From Proteromonas lacertae (Eukaryota; Sar; Bigyra; Opalinata; Proteromonadidae): a stretch of DNA of 64,000 nt. The notes beneath the pieces are model-generated. The model saw only the letters and a program-made list of their open reading frames with translations, had not been told where the DNA came from and did no database searches. The position numbers were made by a program, and so were the translations under genes. Below, one piece after another: positions 1 through 11,000 of the stretch (position 1 is the first letter of the stretch; every line of letters begins with the position of its first letter). The DNA lies in the NCBI GenBank assembly GCA_002245135.1, contig NGBS01001164.1:1-64000 (forward strand), written 5' to 3'.

Positions 1-2
1 AA

Positions 3-1089
3 TCAAAGATACAATCATTAGAAGAAATAATTAAAATTCAAGATGCTAACAGAAATAATGAGGAATATATTTTACTAAATAAATGGAGAGAAAAAGTATA
101 TCAATTGTTAATACAAACTAAATTAAATGAGAAAACAAACAACAGAGAATTTATGACTTTAAAAGATGAAAATGAAAAATTGAAGAAAGAAAAAGAAGAA
201 ATGAAAAAAGAAATAAAAAAGCTATGAATATGTTCTACCATGGTTTTTCCGATATATATAGGCAGATTGTATAATAATTTATTTTTATTAATTTGTATAG
301 ATGATGTCATCTGATAGTATTATAACTAAATGCAATACTAAAATACATCAATTAACAGAATTCATCAATTTCAATATAAATCCTATATTTGAAAGGATAT
401 CAACTACAAATGATGGATTTAAAGATACAATAGATCATTTAGTGGAAGAAAATGAAGATTTGAAAGCTCAAATTAATCAATACCAAATAGAGCTAGATAA
501 TTTAACTCAAAAATTCAGTATAAAAGAGAAAGAATTGAACAATCAAATAGACAAAATAAACGAAATTTACAGACTAGAGAAATGTAGTTATCGAGAAACA
601 AGTAAATCAAATGAAGAATTACAAAATAGAATATCTCAATTAGAAAGTGATAATGAAGCTTTAAAAACAAAATAGATAGATTGAATGTAGAAAAACAATC
701 TTTAGAATGTAAGAGAAAAGATGATGAAAAGATAATTCAAAAACTAACCAAAGAGAATAAAAGATCTTTATATAGAGAAGGAATGAGATTAACAAATATG
801 TTTAAGAAGAACACCCTAATGAACAGAATGAAGATAATAAAGATAAAGAGAATGAAGATGATGATGTTGAATCTGAAGATAGTGTAAGTTCAGATTCACT
901 TAGTGATAGTGATAGCGATGATTATTGGTTAAATCGTAAGAAAAAAGTAAATTATAATATCAAAACAACAAAAGAAAAAGAAAAAAAGTAAAGAAAGAAA
1001 AAGCAATGAATGTTAGAAAAGACAAATATTTAAGCAGTGAAGAAGAATTGAAATTGCTTGATAAGATGGTAAAAATTATAAATAAATAA
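3..1089 (+). pseudogene. Decayed or frame-broken coiled-coil protein (5' end outside window)
   Basis: An open frame runs from the window edge to a TGA at 226 and encodes a Glu/Lys/Asn-rich coiled coil. Coding resumes in another frame at ATG 224 and crosses a 32-nt GT-AG intron (269-300). It continues as heptad-rich coiled coil to a TAG at about 675, then in further frames through an acidic Ser/Asp stretch (about 820-930) and a Lys-rich tail ending at TAA 1089. At least four frame changes are needed, and three fall at A-rich runs (about 215-220, 661-673, 980-990). The pieces read as one protein, so this is a pseudogene or a gene with uncorrected indels. No family is recognised. Composition suggests a cytoskeletal or scaffold protein, but that is only inference. 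Confidence 0.55.
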
Positions 1090-1187
1090 TAATTAATAAT
1101 TAATATGTATTTTAATGTTTTTTTGTGAATTGTTAAATTTTGACATTTACACAGTCATTAAGTGGTATTTTTCAGTTTTTTTATAAA

Positions 1188-2349
1188 ATGGGGAATAAAG
1201 AGACTAAGCAGGACGAAATAGCTTCTGAAAATCTAGTCATCAGTGAATTTACAAAAATAACTCCTCTTGAGAATAGACCATGTGGTAGTTTGTTTCTTGC
1301 TGTTCATACTAAACGTAATAATGGTATTAGTAATATATTATAGTGGTAAATATTGTGGACTTAAGAAATACGTGAAAACAGCTTTAATCACAGAGAATAA
1401 AATAAATGTGATATTAAATGAGAGATCGATAATGATACAGCTATATCACCCATTTATAGTTAATTTGTATAGCAGTACATGTAATTATTTAGAATGCACG
1501 CATTTCAAGACGATGATTATTGTTATTTTGTCGAAGATTATTGTCCAGGAGGATCAATGTCTTATCTCATCGATCATACATCTAACGGTAAATTATCAGA
1601 ATCAGAAGCACAGTTCTATATATGCTGTATATTATTTGCACTAGAATATATTCATTCAAAAGGAATTGTTCATAGAACATTAACACTTGATAATTTATTG
1701 ATTGATTATACAGGTTACTGTAAATTAACAAACTTTTATTATGCATGTGAAAATGGTAAACAAGCAGTTTCAATACCAAATGATAATCCCAATGTAAATG
1801 ATTGTTATATTGCACCTGAAGTAAAACAAATCAATAATCTTTCTTCATTTACTTCTGATTTCTATTCAGTTGGAGTTTGTTTGTATATATTATTAACAGG
1901 GAAAATACCAAAATCAAATCCTAAAAATGATCTTACGGTTATAAAATCAAGTTGTTCAACTGATGTGAATGATTTCTTGGAGAATATATTAGTAAGTGAT
2001 CAGTATCAACGATTAGGATGCAAGTATTACTATTTTAATATTATTTAATAGTAGTGGTATAAAACAGATTCTTCAACATCCATGGATAAAGGAATATACA
2101 TGGTCAAATGTGAGAAAGAAAGATCAAACACCAGCTATACATATTGATGTTTCACAAACAAGATATAATTCAGATAAAGTAGTTATTCCTTCAGTAATAA
2201 CTACTTCAAAACCTAATTTAAGCGATATTTTTAAAGATTATAATTACAAAGAAACTGTAAATGTTTCTGAAGAGCAACAATTGTCTGATTTGATAAAGTC
2301 AAGTGATATTACTGCTGAGTTTTATTCAGGTGGAATTAATCAAATTTAA
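1188..2349 (+). pseudogene. Degenerate STK32/YANK-like AGC pseudokinase
   Basis: The start at 1188 gives MGNKETKQ, a possible N-myristoylation signal. The protein follows the STK32/YANK layout and resembles the intact kinase at 50017-51165: same start style, an AFQDDDYCYF hinge region, and a C-lobe ending RLGCN-SGIKQILQHPW. Catalytic residues are lost: the Gly-rich loop reads ENRPCGSL, the HRD motif is HRTLTLDN, and DFG is replaced by TNF. Introns 1467-1492 (26 nt) and 2024-2051 (28 nt) join in frame. The first junction near 1314-1343 is one base short in every GT-AG solution; the intact paralogue has a phase-2 intron at the equivalent place. It is either a dead pseudokinase, possibly scaffolding, or a pseudogene. 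Confidence 0.7.
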
Positions 2350-2376
2350 AAAAAATAGATTATATGTTTTGTTTAA

Positions 2377-3281
2377 TTAATTTCTTTTTATTAAACTCAC
2401 ATCAACATCTTTTACATTAATAATAAATTGAGGTTTAATTTTGACTGAATCTAATAATACATACTCATCCTTTTTAAACCTCCCTACATGTTTATTACAT
2501 TTAGGACAATCAATTTTATTAGCTTTTTCAATGAAGTAATTCTTAATCCTAAATCGAGGAACTATATAATACATATTATTAACCTTTGTTATTAGATTTG
2601 TATTTGCAAAAGGATAAAACCACATTTCTTACATTTATAATTATTTGTTACTTTACTATTATTTTCATATTTTTTACACATATCACAATTGTCTATTAAG
2701 GAAGCATCATAATCAATACTTTCTCTTAAATTTTGTATATTCTGAATAAGAAAAAGATGATACTAAATAAATTAATAAAAAGAAAAATACAATTTCAAAT
2801 CCAATTGATCTTTTTGCTAAAATCCATTCATAAACTAAAAGCTGTCTTTGAAATCCATCATTTACAAATATTTCATGATGTCTTGCTCTTATATATTCTA
2901 CTGCTTGATATGCTCCTAAGTGTTTAGATTGCATTAAATATGATGCAACTATAGTTACACTTCTAGATTGTCCATAAAAACAATGAACTAAAATTCCTTC
3001 ATCATGTTTAACAATTTTTTCTATAAATTCATTAGTTTTACAAAAATAAATAATTATAATGGTTGAATCTAAATCAAGAATGTCAATTAACAATCTATCA
3101 GCTGTCTAATTGAATTATAGAAATAATATACAAAATTATTTGGTAGTTTAGAATCAACAAGAGATACTACTGCTTTTATATTATTTTTCGTTATTAAATC
3201 GCTAAATAGTGAATCAACGCCTCCTACATAAATTTTATCGCATATTAAATCAACTGGATTTGTTTCATTGAAATCAGACAT
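2377..3281 (-). CDS. Dual-specificity protein phosphatase, DUSP12/Yvh1-like, with C-terminal zinc-binding region
   Basis: The model has four exons with introns 3106-3131 (26 nt), 2763-2790 (28 nt) and 2562-2620 (59 nt) and closes in frame at 263 aa. The N-terminal 150 residues are a DUSP domain that opens DKIYVGGVDSL and carries the Cys-phosphatase loop HCFYGQSRS, so the catalytic Cys, Arg and Ser are present. The C-terminal part has three CxxC pairs (CDMC, CKKC, CPKC), then GRFKKDEY and PQFIINVKDVD, as in the Yvh1/DUSP12 zinc domain, although the usual last CxCG pair is not seen. Yvh1 proteins act in ribosome maturation and stress signalling. The 59-nt third intron is longer than its neighbours and is the least certain junction. 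Confidence 0.75.
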
Positions 3282-3662
3282 ATAAATTTTGAGATTTGTC
3301 TATCTGTCTTTGAATTAAATGAAAATTTTCAAAATAGATTATCAAACCTACAACAAATATATAGTCGTTTTTGAATTAATGTTTTATTAAATAATGAGAG
3401 ATAGAGAGAATAATTTGTATATTGATATTCATTTTGTTTAATGCATTGCAGGTATAAAGTAGTTGAGTATTTAATTGTTTGTTTATGTTGTTGATCTGGG
3501 TAGATTATTGGAATTAGCTGTATAACTAGCCAAAATGGATGTAATCATTAATATACTATATAGTAAACATTATATATTATTTAAATGTTGGGAATATGTA
3601 AGAACCATTTGTTCTGCTTCACTGTTCTATAGTACTTTTTTTTCTTCTTTTTTCTTCGCACA
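3282..3662. other. Divergent intergenic region
   Basis: This 381-bp AT-rich gap separates two divergently transcribed genes and should hold both promoters. I see no open frame, RNA gene or clear repeat. A T-rich stretch lies just before the ATG at 3663. Confidence 0.5.
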
Positions 3663-4664
3663 ATGAATTTTTTTATTTTATCAATAATATTTATAATTTC
3701 AGTTATTGCTAGTATATATCTACAACATATTTTACTTATAGATAATAATGAAACTGTTCAATGTATAGTAAGTCCAAGATCTTCAAGTTATTCTGTAGGA
3801 AGTGAAATAAAAATAAATGTAAAGTGTCCTAATAATCAAATGCCCCTTATATACCCACCATTACCAAGTTGGTTAAAGTACAATAAAGAATTCCAAATAA
3901 TCGAAGGAATATCGTCCAATGAGAATAATAGTTTTGACACTAATTTTTTCTATGTTGTAGCTCAAGGAGTTAATACACCATCTAGATTTTCATTGACTAT
4001 ATATGATGAAAAAACGTGTGATGCAGGAAATGTTGAAGAGACTGTTGAAACAAATAAAAATGATAAAAACAAAAAGAAAGTAAAAAAGAACAAAAACAAA
4101 AACAAAAACAAAAAAGAAAAGCATATAAGTTTAACAAAAGGGTTATATATGAATTTAACTGTAATATATTTGTATAATTATTGTCTTTTATAGATTGATG
4201 GATATAATAAGACTGTATTAAGTGACATAGATAATTACGAATTATTTACTTTATTGTCTACTTTAATGAATGTACCAACATCAAAAATAACAGTTGAAGA
4301 GGTCAATTTAATCAATAATAAACTGTCATATAGATTTTATATTAATGAAAATAAGAAAATATGTAAGGAAATTAGAAAATCAATGAAATGGGCATTTCCA
4401 AAAGGTGATTTACATCCTTTTATTCAACATTTTACATTAGGTGAACTAAGTAATACAAAAATCTCTATAAGATATCTTGGTGATGACTCTTCAGGTGGTT
4501 ATAAACTTTTATCATTCCATACATTAGGAGTTTGTCTACTTTATCTACTGTATTTATCAATAGTGCTGATTGTGATATACATGTCTTGTCTTTATATAGT
4601 TGGATGTTATTATATTGGAAAGAAATATATGATACCCTTTGTTAAATACTTAATTAAAACATAA
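3663..4664 (+). CDS. Small membrane protein with one cadherin/dystroglycan-like repeat
   Basis: Two exons are joined by a 33-nt phase-0 intron (4161-4193), giving 322 aa. A hydrophobic N-terminus (MNFFILSIIFIISVIASIY) is a signal peptide or anchor. Residues of about 40-115 contain PPLPSWLKYN...FQIIEGISS, the pattern of CADG/He_PIG repeats. A Lys/Asn-rich low-complexity linker follows (about 130-155). Next comes a module of about 100 residues (VLSDIDNYELFTLLSTLMNV...SKITVEEVN) that resembles the juxtamembrane region of the giant protein at 20367-41650. A long hydrophobic stretch near residues 275-305 and a short basic tail end the protein. It looks like a minimal relative of the giant adhesin. 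The function is unknown; cell-surface contact is an inference. Confidence 0.75.
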
Positions 4665-4858
4665 TTTTTGTTTTTTATATACACTACAACCTTTTTTAGT
4701 GTGATTTGACAATTTATCCAAAAACTGAACAAAAAAATCCCCATAAAATAAAAAAGAATAATTCTATGGAATTGGTATTGTTATTTATTTCTATTTGTAC
4801 AGAATATTAACCATTTCAATGAAATAAAGAAGAAAATAATAGTTGCAATTAGTTTTTC

Positions 4859-5350
4859 ATGTTTATCAGAAGTATTTTTTCTATTTACATTAAAAAAAAG
4901 GTATCTTCAATAGGATTATTCGTTTTAATGATTAGAAGTAACATGCTGTTTTCATTTTATTTGGGAACTGCTGCTATTTTTAGTTTTGTATCACCATGGT
5001 TTGGTTTACTGGTAATAAAATACCGACGTGCGATTATACTATCATGGGTATATAATTAAATTGTATATAAATTAGTTCAAATTTACAAATGTTGCTGTTG
5101 TTGTTCTATTCGTATTAATAATAGCATTATGTTTCTATTATAGATAATATACGCAGTAGTGGTATTTATAATGGAGGTTCAAAAAGATAAGTGGGATTAT
5201 TTAGGATTATACTTGTTACTCACGGCTTTTCCTATCATTTTTTCTGTATATTATAATAAATATGCTTTATTATTATAATAGACAGTTTCATTTTGTGTAA
5301 GTAAGAGTGTAAATATAGAAGAATCATATGTTCCATTAGATGATGATTAA
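4859..5350 (+). CDS. Small four-TM membrane protein, family unknown
   Basis: Four exons with phase-0 introns 5048-5075 (28 nt), 5112-5143 (32 nt) and 5246-5281 (36 nt) give 131 aa. Four hydrophobic segments are visible: GLFVLMI to AAIFSFVSPWFGLLVIKY (one or two), VAVVVLFIIYAVVVFIM, and LGLYLLLTAFPIIFSTVSF. Short charged loops (KYRR, EVQKDKWD) separate them, and the tail is acidic (EESYVPLDDD). Every junction is in phase without frame repair, which supports a real gene. I do not recognise the family. It lies between a surface-protein gene and an acyl-CoA synthetase on the same strand. The start could also be the internal Met near residue 29, which would trim the first segment. Confidence 0.65.
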
Positions 5351-5717
5351 ATTTTGCATATATAATAGTGATATTTGATTTATAACAATTTTATATATGT
5401 TCTTTATTACTTAGAATAAATAATGTAAATAATTACTAAAGTTGTATTTATTTATTATCAATTGTTGTGTATTTTTGGTGATACTTCTATAATAAATTCA
5501 TTTTCCATTGGAACAACTCAATCTTCCAAAGAGTGATTAAATCATAAAAAAACAGCTAAATTTCAATGCTTATCCCAATTTCTTTTCTCTTAAATAAATA
5601 TGCGAAAATTGATTTGTTACGAGATTCAATTCTATAAACAAAATATCTGAAAAAACAAAATTACATTTTGAAAATGATTAATTCAAAATAGATTTGAAAG
5701 AACAATTTTGATTTCTT
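5351..5717. other. Intergenic region upstream of the acyl-CoA synthetase gene
   Basis: This 367-bp AT-rich gap lies between two same-strand genes. I see no coding frame, RNA gene or strong repeat in it. It presumably holds the 3' end of one gene and the promoter of the next. Confidence 0.4.
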
Positions 5718-7919
5718 ATGGGAACATCACCTAGTTTTATTAAAGAGTGCACTTACATCGTCCCAAATTCTGCAGACTATGAGCATGGATACGTATATTG
5801 CTTCATTTGATTTATAGGGACCGATCTACAGACATAGTGGTTGTGAAAATGGTTTGGTAGAAAATAAATGGCCTGACTGTTATACACTCTATGATTTGTT
5901 CAAGTATATAATAGTTGTTTCTTACTTCTTATAGTTATGGAAGTAAACATTATGGTAAAGAACCTTGTTTTGGTAGAAGACGTCTTATAGATGGAAAATT
6001 AGAAAGAGTCTTTACATTCTTTACGTATTGTAACTCATTTACAAATTATTTAGATATTTTGAGGTTGGACAAATGGTTAAAAGTTTTGGAAGTGGTTTAA
6101 AAAACCTAAAATTAGTAAATGCAATAAAAGGAGATGGAGTTCACAAGAAACAAGATGGTAGTGATTTTGAATGTATAGGTATCTACTGTCGTAATTGTTA
6201 TGAATGGTGTGTTTGTGAGTATGGTAGTTTCTATAATAACTATACAATTGTTCCATTATACGATACATTAGGAGCTGATGGTTTAAGTGTAATTTTAGAT
6301 GAAGTTGGTTTTAGTACGATAATGTGTGGTGAAAAGGAATTAACCAATTTAATCAACCTCTTGGAAACTCAAAAACATGATACTTTAAAGAATGTTATTA
6401 CTGTTGATGAATTATCAGAAGAATTAAAGAAAAAAATCAAAGATTTAAACTTGAATTTATTCACTTTCAATGATATAATAGAAAGTGGAAAAGAACATCC
6501 AATTAGTGAAAATGAATTGTCTTTACCAAAGAGAGAAGATACTGCATTAATTATTTATACAAGTGGATCTACTGGAACTCCAAAAGGTGTTGTTATCTAT
6601 CACAGATGTTTAGCTTCATTAGCTCAATCCAGTCAACTACATGATGATAGAACGATGGGTGTAACTGGTGATTTTTATATATCCTACTTACCATTACCAC
6701 ATGTATTTGAACAGTTTATTATTGGAAATATTCTAAGTGCTGGTGGTGCTATTGGTTTTTATAGTGGTGATAAGAGACTATTGATGGAAGATATATTTAT
6801 ACTAAAACCAACTATATTTGCATCTGTTCCAAGAATATTCAGTAGAATGAAAGATCAAATTGAAATGACTGTTAAGAAAACTGGTGGATTTGTAGAGACA
6901 ATGTTTAATAAGGCAATTACTGCAAAACAAGCTGCTTTAGATGATGGATACTTAACTAACAGACTATATGATAAATTGGTATTTTCAAAGATTAAAGCCA
7001 AGCTTGGATTTGACAGAATAAGATGGATAGTAAGTGGTTCAGCTCCATTACCAATTGATACTTGTAGATTCTTACGATGTGTATTTGGTTGTCCATTATT
7101 TGAAGGTTATGGTATGACAGAATCAGGAGGAGGTATTTGCTGTGGTGAATTAGACGATGTTTCACGATTTGGTAGTTGTGGAGGACCAACTCATTGCTGT
7201 GAAATGAGATTAGTATCAGTACCAGAGAAACATTATTCTGTTGAAGATAAAGAACATACTAGTAATACTGGTACAATAGTATGTGATGGAAGGGGTGAGA
7301 TATGTTTAAGAGGTTTTAATGTTACTCCAGGTTATTTTAATAGACCTGATTTAACTAAAGAGACTATAGATGAAGAAGGGTGGTTTCATACTGGAGATAT
7401 TGGTTTGTGGGATGATAAAGGAACAATCCATGTGATTGATAGAAAGAAGAATATATTGAAACTATCTCAAGGTGAATATGTAGCTATAGAATCATTAGAA
7501 AATGTATTTATATTTGTTATATTATTATTATTAATTAGATATATCAATCATCTCAATATGTTGATCAAATATTTGTATATGGTGATAGTTATAAGAGTTG
7601 TTTAGTTGCAATTATTGTTCCTGATTATGGTAGTTTGAAATTATGGTGCAAGGAGAAAGGATATAGAGAAGAAAGCTTTCAATCATTATGTCAGAGTGAT
7701 GCAGTTAAAGAATTAATACAAAATGACTTATTAAGAGTTTGGAAAGAAAAGAAATTGAATGGTATAGAAAGATTAGCTGCTATTAGTATTCATTCTGATG
7801 CTTTTACAGTTGAAGATAACTTATTAACACCTACAATGAAACTTCGAAGAAATGATTTATCATCTAGATATAAAACTGAAATTGATCAATTGTATGAAGA
7901 TGTAAAGAATAAAAAGTGA
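5718..7919 (+). CDS. Long-chain fatty acid-CoA ligase (acyl-CoA synthetase)
   Basis: Five exons, with introns 5793-5817 (25 nt), 5904-5934 (31 nt), 6025-6053 (29 nt) and 7504-7538 (35 nt), give 693 aa in frame, the usual size of the long-chain ACSL family. It activates fatty acids to acyl-CoA using ATP. Visible motifs in order are: the N-terminal FTYFEVGQMVKSFGSGL, the AMP-binding P-loop YTSGSTGTPKGVV, the linker region SYLPLPHVFEQ, GYGMTESGGG, WFHTGDIGLWDD, and the FACS signature DRKKNILKLSQGEYVAIE. The start at 5718 is the first ATG in the joined frame. No transmembrane segment or targeting tail is obvious. The 3' end faces the GPCR gene across 148 bp. Confidence 0.92.
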
Positions 7920-8067
7920 TTTTATTGTTGATATATATTATAAATAACATGTTATAAAAGGCTTTGTCTATGTATATGGATTTTGTTGTTGTTAATCTTA
8001 CCAAATTCAATTCCTTTAACAGTATAATCATATAAAATATGTATATAATAAATATATCTAACAATAA

Positions 8068-11000
8068 CTATTTAACATTTGCATATTCATTGGATGGAGT
8101 AACAATCAACATCTTCTCATGCAAAGCTGTTCTACTTGATTTAACAATCATATTCTTTGTAGATTCTTGACTCTCTTTATTTGATTCTTTTGATCCACCT
8201 GATTTAAAATCTTGAGATGCTGGTGTAAAATCTGATAAAGCCATTTTCAAACTTTGTTTTTCATTTCTACAAACATGGGCACTAGAATTGACTGAGAGAT
8301 TATATGATTCTGCTCTTGAACTACCACTCTTTGGGTATATATGTGAATTCTTCTTTATAAATCCAGATCTATATATATATGAATTAATAACAGTAAATAT
8401 ATATACGAAGAACCATTACTATCTGTTGGTGATATATCATCATTTACTTTCAATGTTCCATCTACGTTTTCTAAAACTGTTTTATCTTTTACATACACAT
8501 TACGATTCAATAATGACTGACAAGTTCCGTTTTCATCACTCTTTATATTCTCTAATCTTATCTTTTTGGATACTGGTATAACATTTCTTGATTCTTCATT
8601 TATCCCATGCAAATCTGTTCTTGGTGAATGCTTAGTCATTGATTTTGGAGGGAAAAATGGACTATATTTAGAAGAATCAGATGTCTTAGATTTAGATTCT
8701 TTAGCATTCTGAGCATTTAAATAATACAAATGTAATTTTTCTCCCATAATTATTACAGATATGAATGTAGAAACTAATGATATTCCCATTCCTATTAATA
8801 TTTTTTTCATACTGAAATCTGAAATAAACAAAGAGGAAGGAGCTATAATTAATACCCCAAATATTACAGAAAAATTAAAGATCTTAAATAATATGTATAG
8901 AAAAAGATATATATAACAATTGCTGAATAAGTTATACTCATCGATTCATTAAACTCTGGATCAGCATTTCTCAATCTAAAACTAGAGTAAAGCAGCATTA
9001 AATAAAATGTTAAAAACACAATTATTGCAATAACTCCAAGTGGAATATTAAATACACAACTCTTAATTATTACTGTTCTTTCTACTGTAGTATCATCTCC
9101 AACAATTTCTGTTTTTATACTATTAAATGAAATAATATATATTGATAATATACCTTGGCTGAACAGCGAAATTCCATATTATTGTGTATATTGTAAATAG
9201 TATAGTAATTATCATTACATTATAGAATAAATCGAACTGAGTCACTTTTACTTTTTTAATTCCTGTATTATTCAACACTTTATGCACTTTAAAAATCTTT
9301 ATAAATAAAGTTGATAGTAACAAAATTGCAGAAAAAAGGAAACAAATAATCTGCCCTATACAATGTGTTTCATTTTCAGGTATGATACTTAAATACATAG
9401 CCGAAAATGATAAAAATACTGAGGAGATTATTACTAAAATACAAAATACAGGAAAAGCTCTTCTTATAATCTTCGATTTTCTTTTCACTATTACAAAGAC
9501 TAAAAATGATAAGTTTAATAATCCATTTATTACATTAGCAGCATATATAATTTCATCAATCCCTTTTCCAGCACTAAATAACAAAATGGGAGGTCCATAA
9601 TATGGTAAATCATTTTGATCTTTTCTGTATGATGTTGGATATGTTGCAATTACTGATAATGTTAAATGATTATTAATTTGACTATAGTAATGATCATGAA
9701 TAATTATATTAGAAGTGGCAATACTTACCTGAACTCCATAATTTAAAAAACTGTTCTTGTACAACAGATACCTAAATATAGTCTTATCTATATTAACATA
9801 TTCCTTTTTATATCCAACACACAAATCTATTCCTTTAGATAACATTTTCATTGCTAATGATGAGTAATATATAAAATCATTCACATGAATTTGATTATAA
9901 GAATTATCTTTAATTAAATTGTTATAACTTTTTGTTACTAAATTGTAAGGCATATAAGAATAAATTACATAATGATGCTTTAATGTATTCTGATAATTAA
10001 GAAATACATCATAATCTGGAAATACGAAATGCATTGTAATAGATGAACTTGTCAACTCTAAATTCTCATATGCACTGATTATATTTCTCAAACATTCTTC
10101 ACCAAAGTGAATTACAATTACTATAACATTTATTATTAATTCATATAGATATTATACCTGCAATCTTTTCATTTGATGTTGAATATTCTCTAAACCTTTC
10201 TTTCACGATTTCTTCAGCATTTATACATTCATCAAGTACTATTACATCCAATAGATTATACTCATTTCTCATTGTTTTGTTCAACATATCCAATCTAAGT
10301 AGAATTAAGAAAAACAATCAAATCATCAAATAGAATAAAGAAAAAAGATATACAGGACATTTTGATAAACCAATCAAAATAACATTCTTCATCATCATCT
10401 TTTTAAATTGATCATCTATAATATCATACGCTACAGTATCAACAAACGAAAATGAAATGATATTACTTTGTAACAAACTCTGTTTTGTTCCACCTGTTAT
10501 GTGGAATAATAAAGTTCTATTAAAATCATATCTTACTTTTTCAAGATTATATGGGAATATAAAACCAACATATGCAAAATATTCATCTTGATTACTTTCA
10601 ACTATTTCTTTTAATTCATCTGTTGTAGTATAACTCTTTGAGAATAATTGAAATCTATAATCATATATTTTTTCTTTATTAATTTCATTCATTTGGTAGT
10701 AAAATGTTAAAAACATATTAATTGATATCATTGGTTCAACAGGAGAAAGAATAAACAATATCTTAAATACATATTGATCTTTAGCAGCAACATCTACATC
10801 TAATAAACATCTTTTGGTATTAGAATAAGGATTATAATTGTAAGGATATATCGGTGTTTCTTGTGAATATTCTAGAATGAATTTTGGTTTTCTATAAGTT
10901 GTTTTTATTTTTGAAACAAACAACAATTGTTCAGGTTTTCTACCTACTGTAATATATACTAAACCATATGGACTTATTGTCTTTAAATTATTGTTAAAAA

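Noticed and set aside
9720-9770. A 47-nt GTAAGT...TAG intron candidate within the receptor gene
   Set aside because: Removing it breaks the frame, while the unspliced text continues the flytrap domain sensibly into the TM region.
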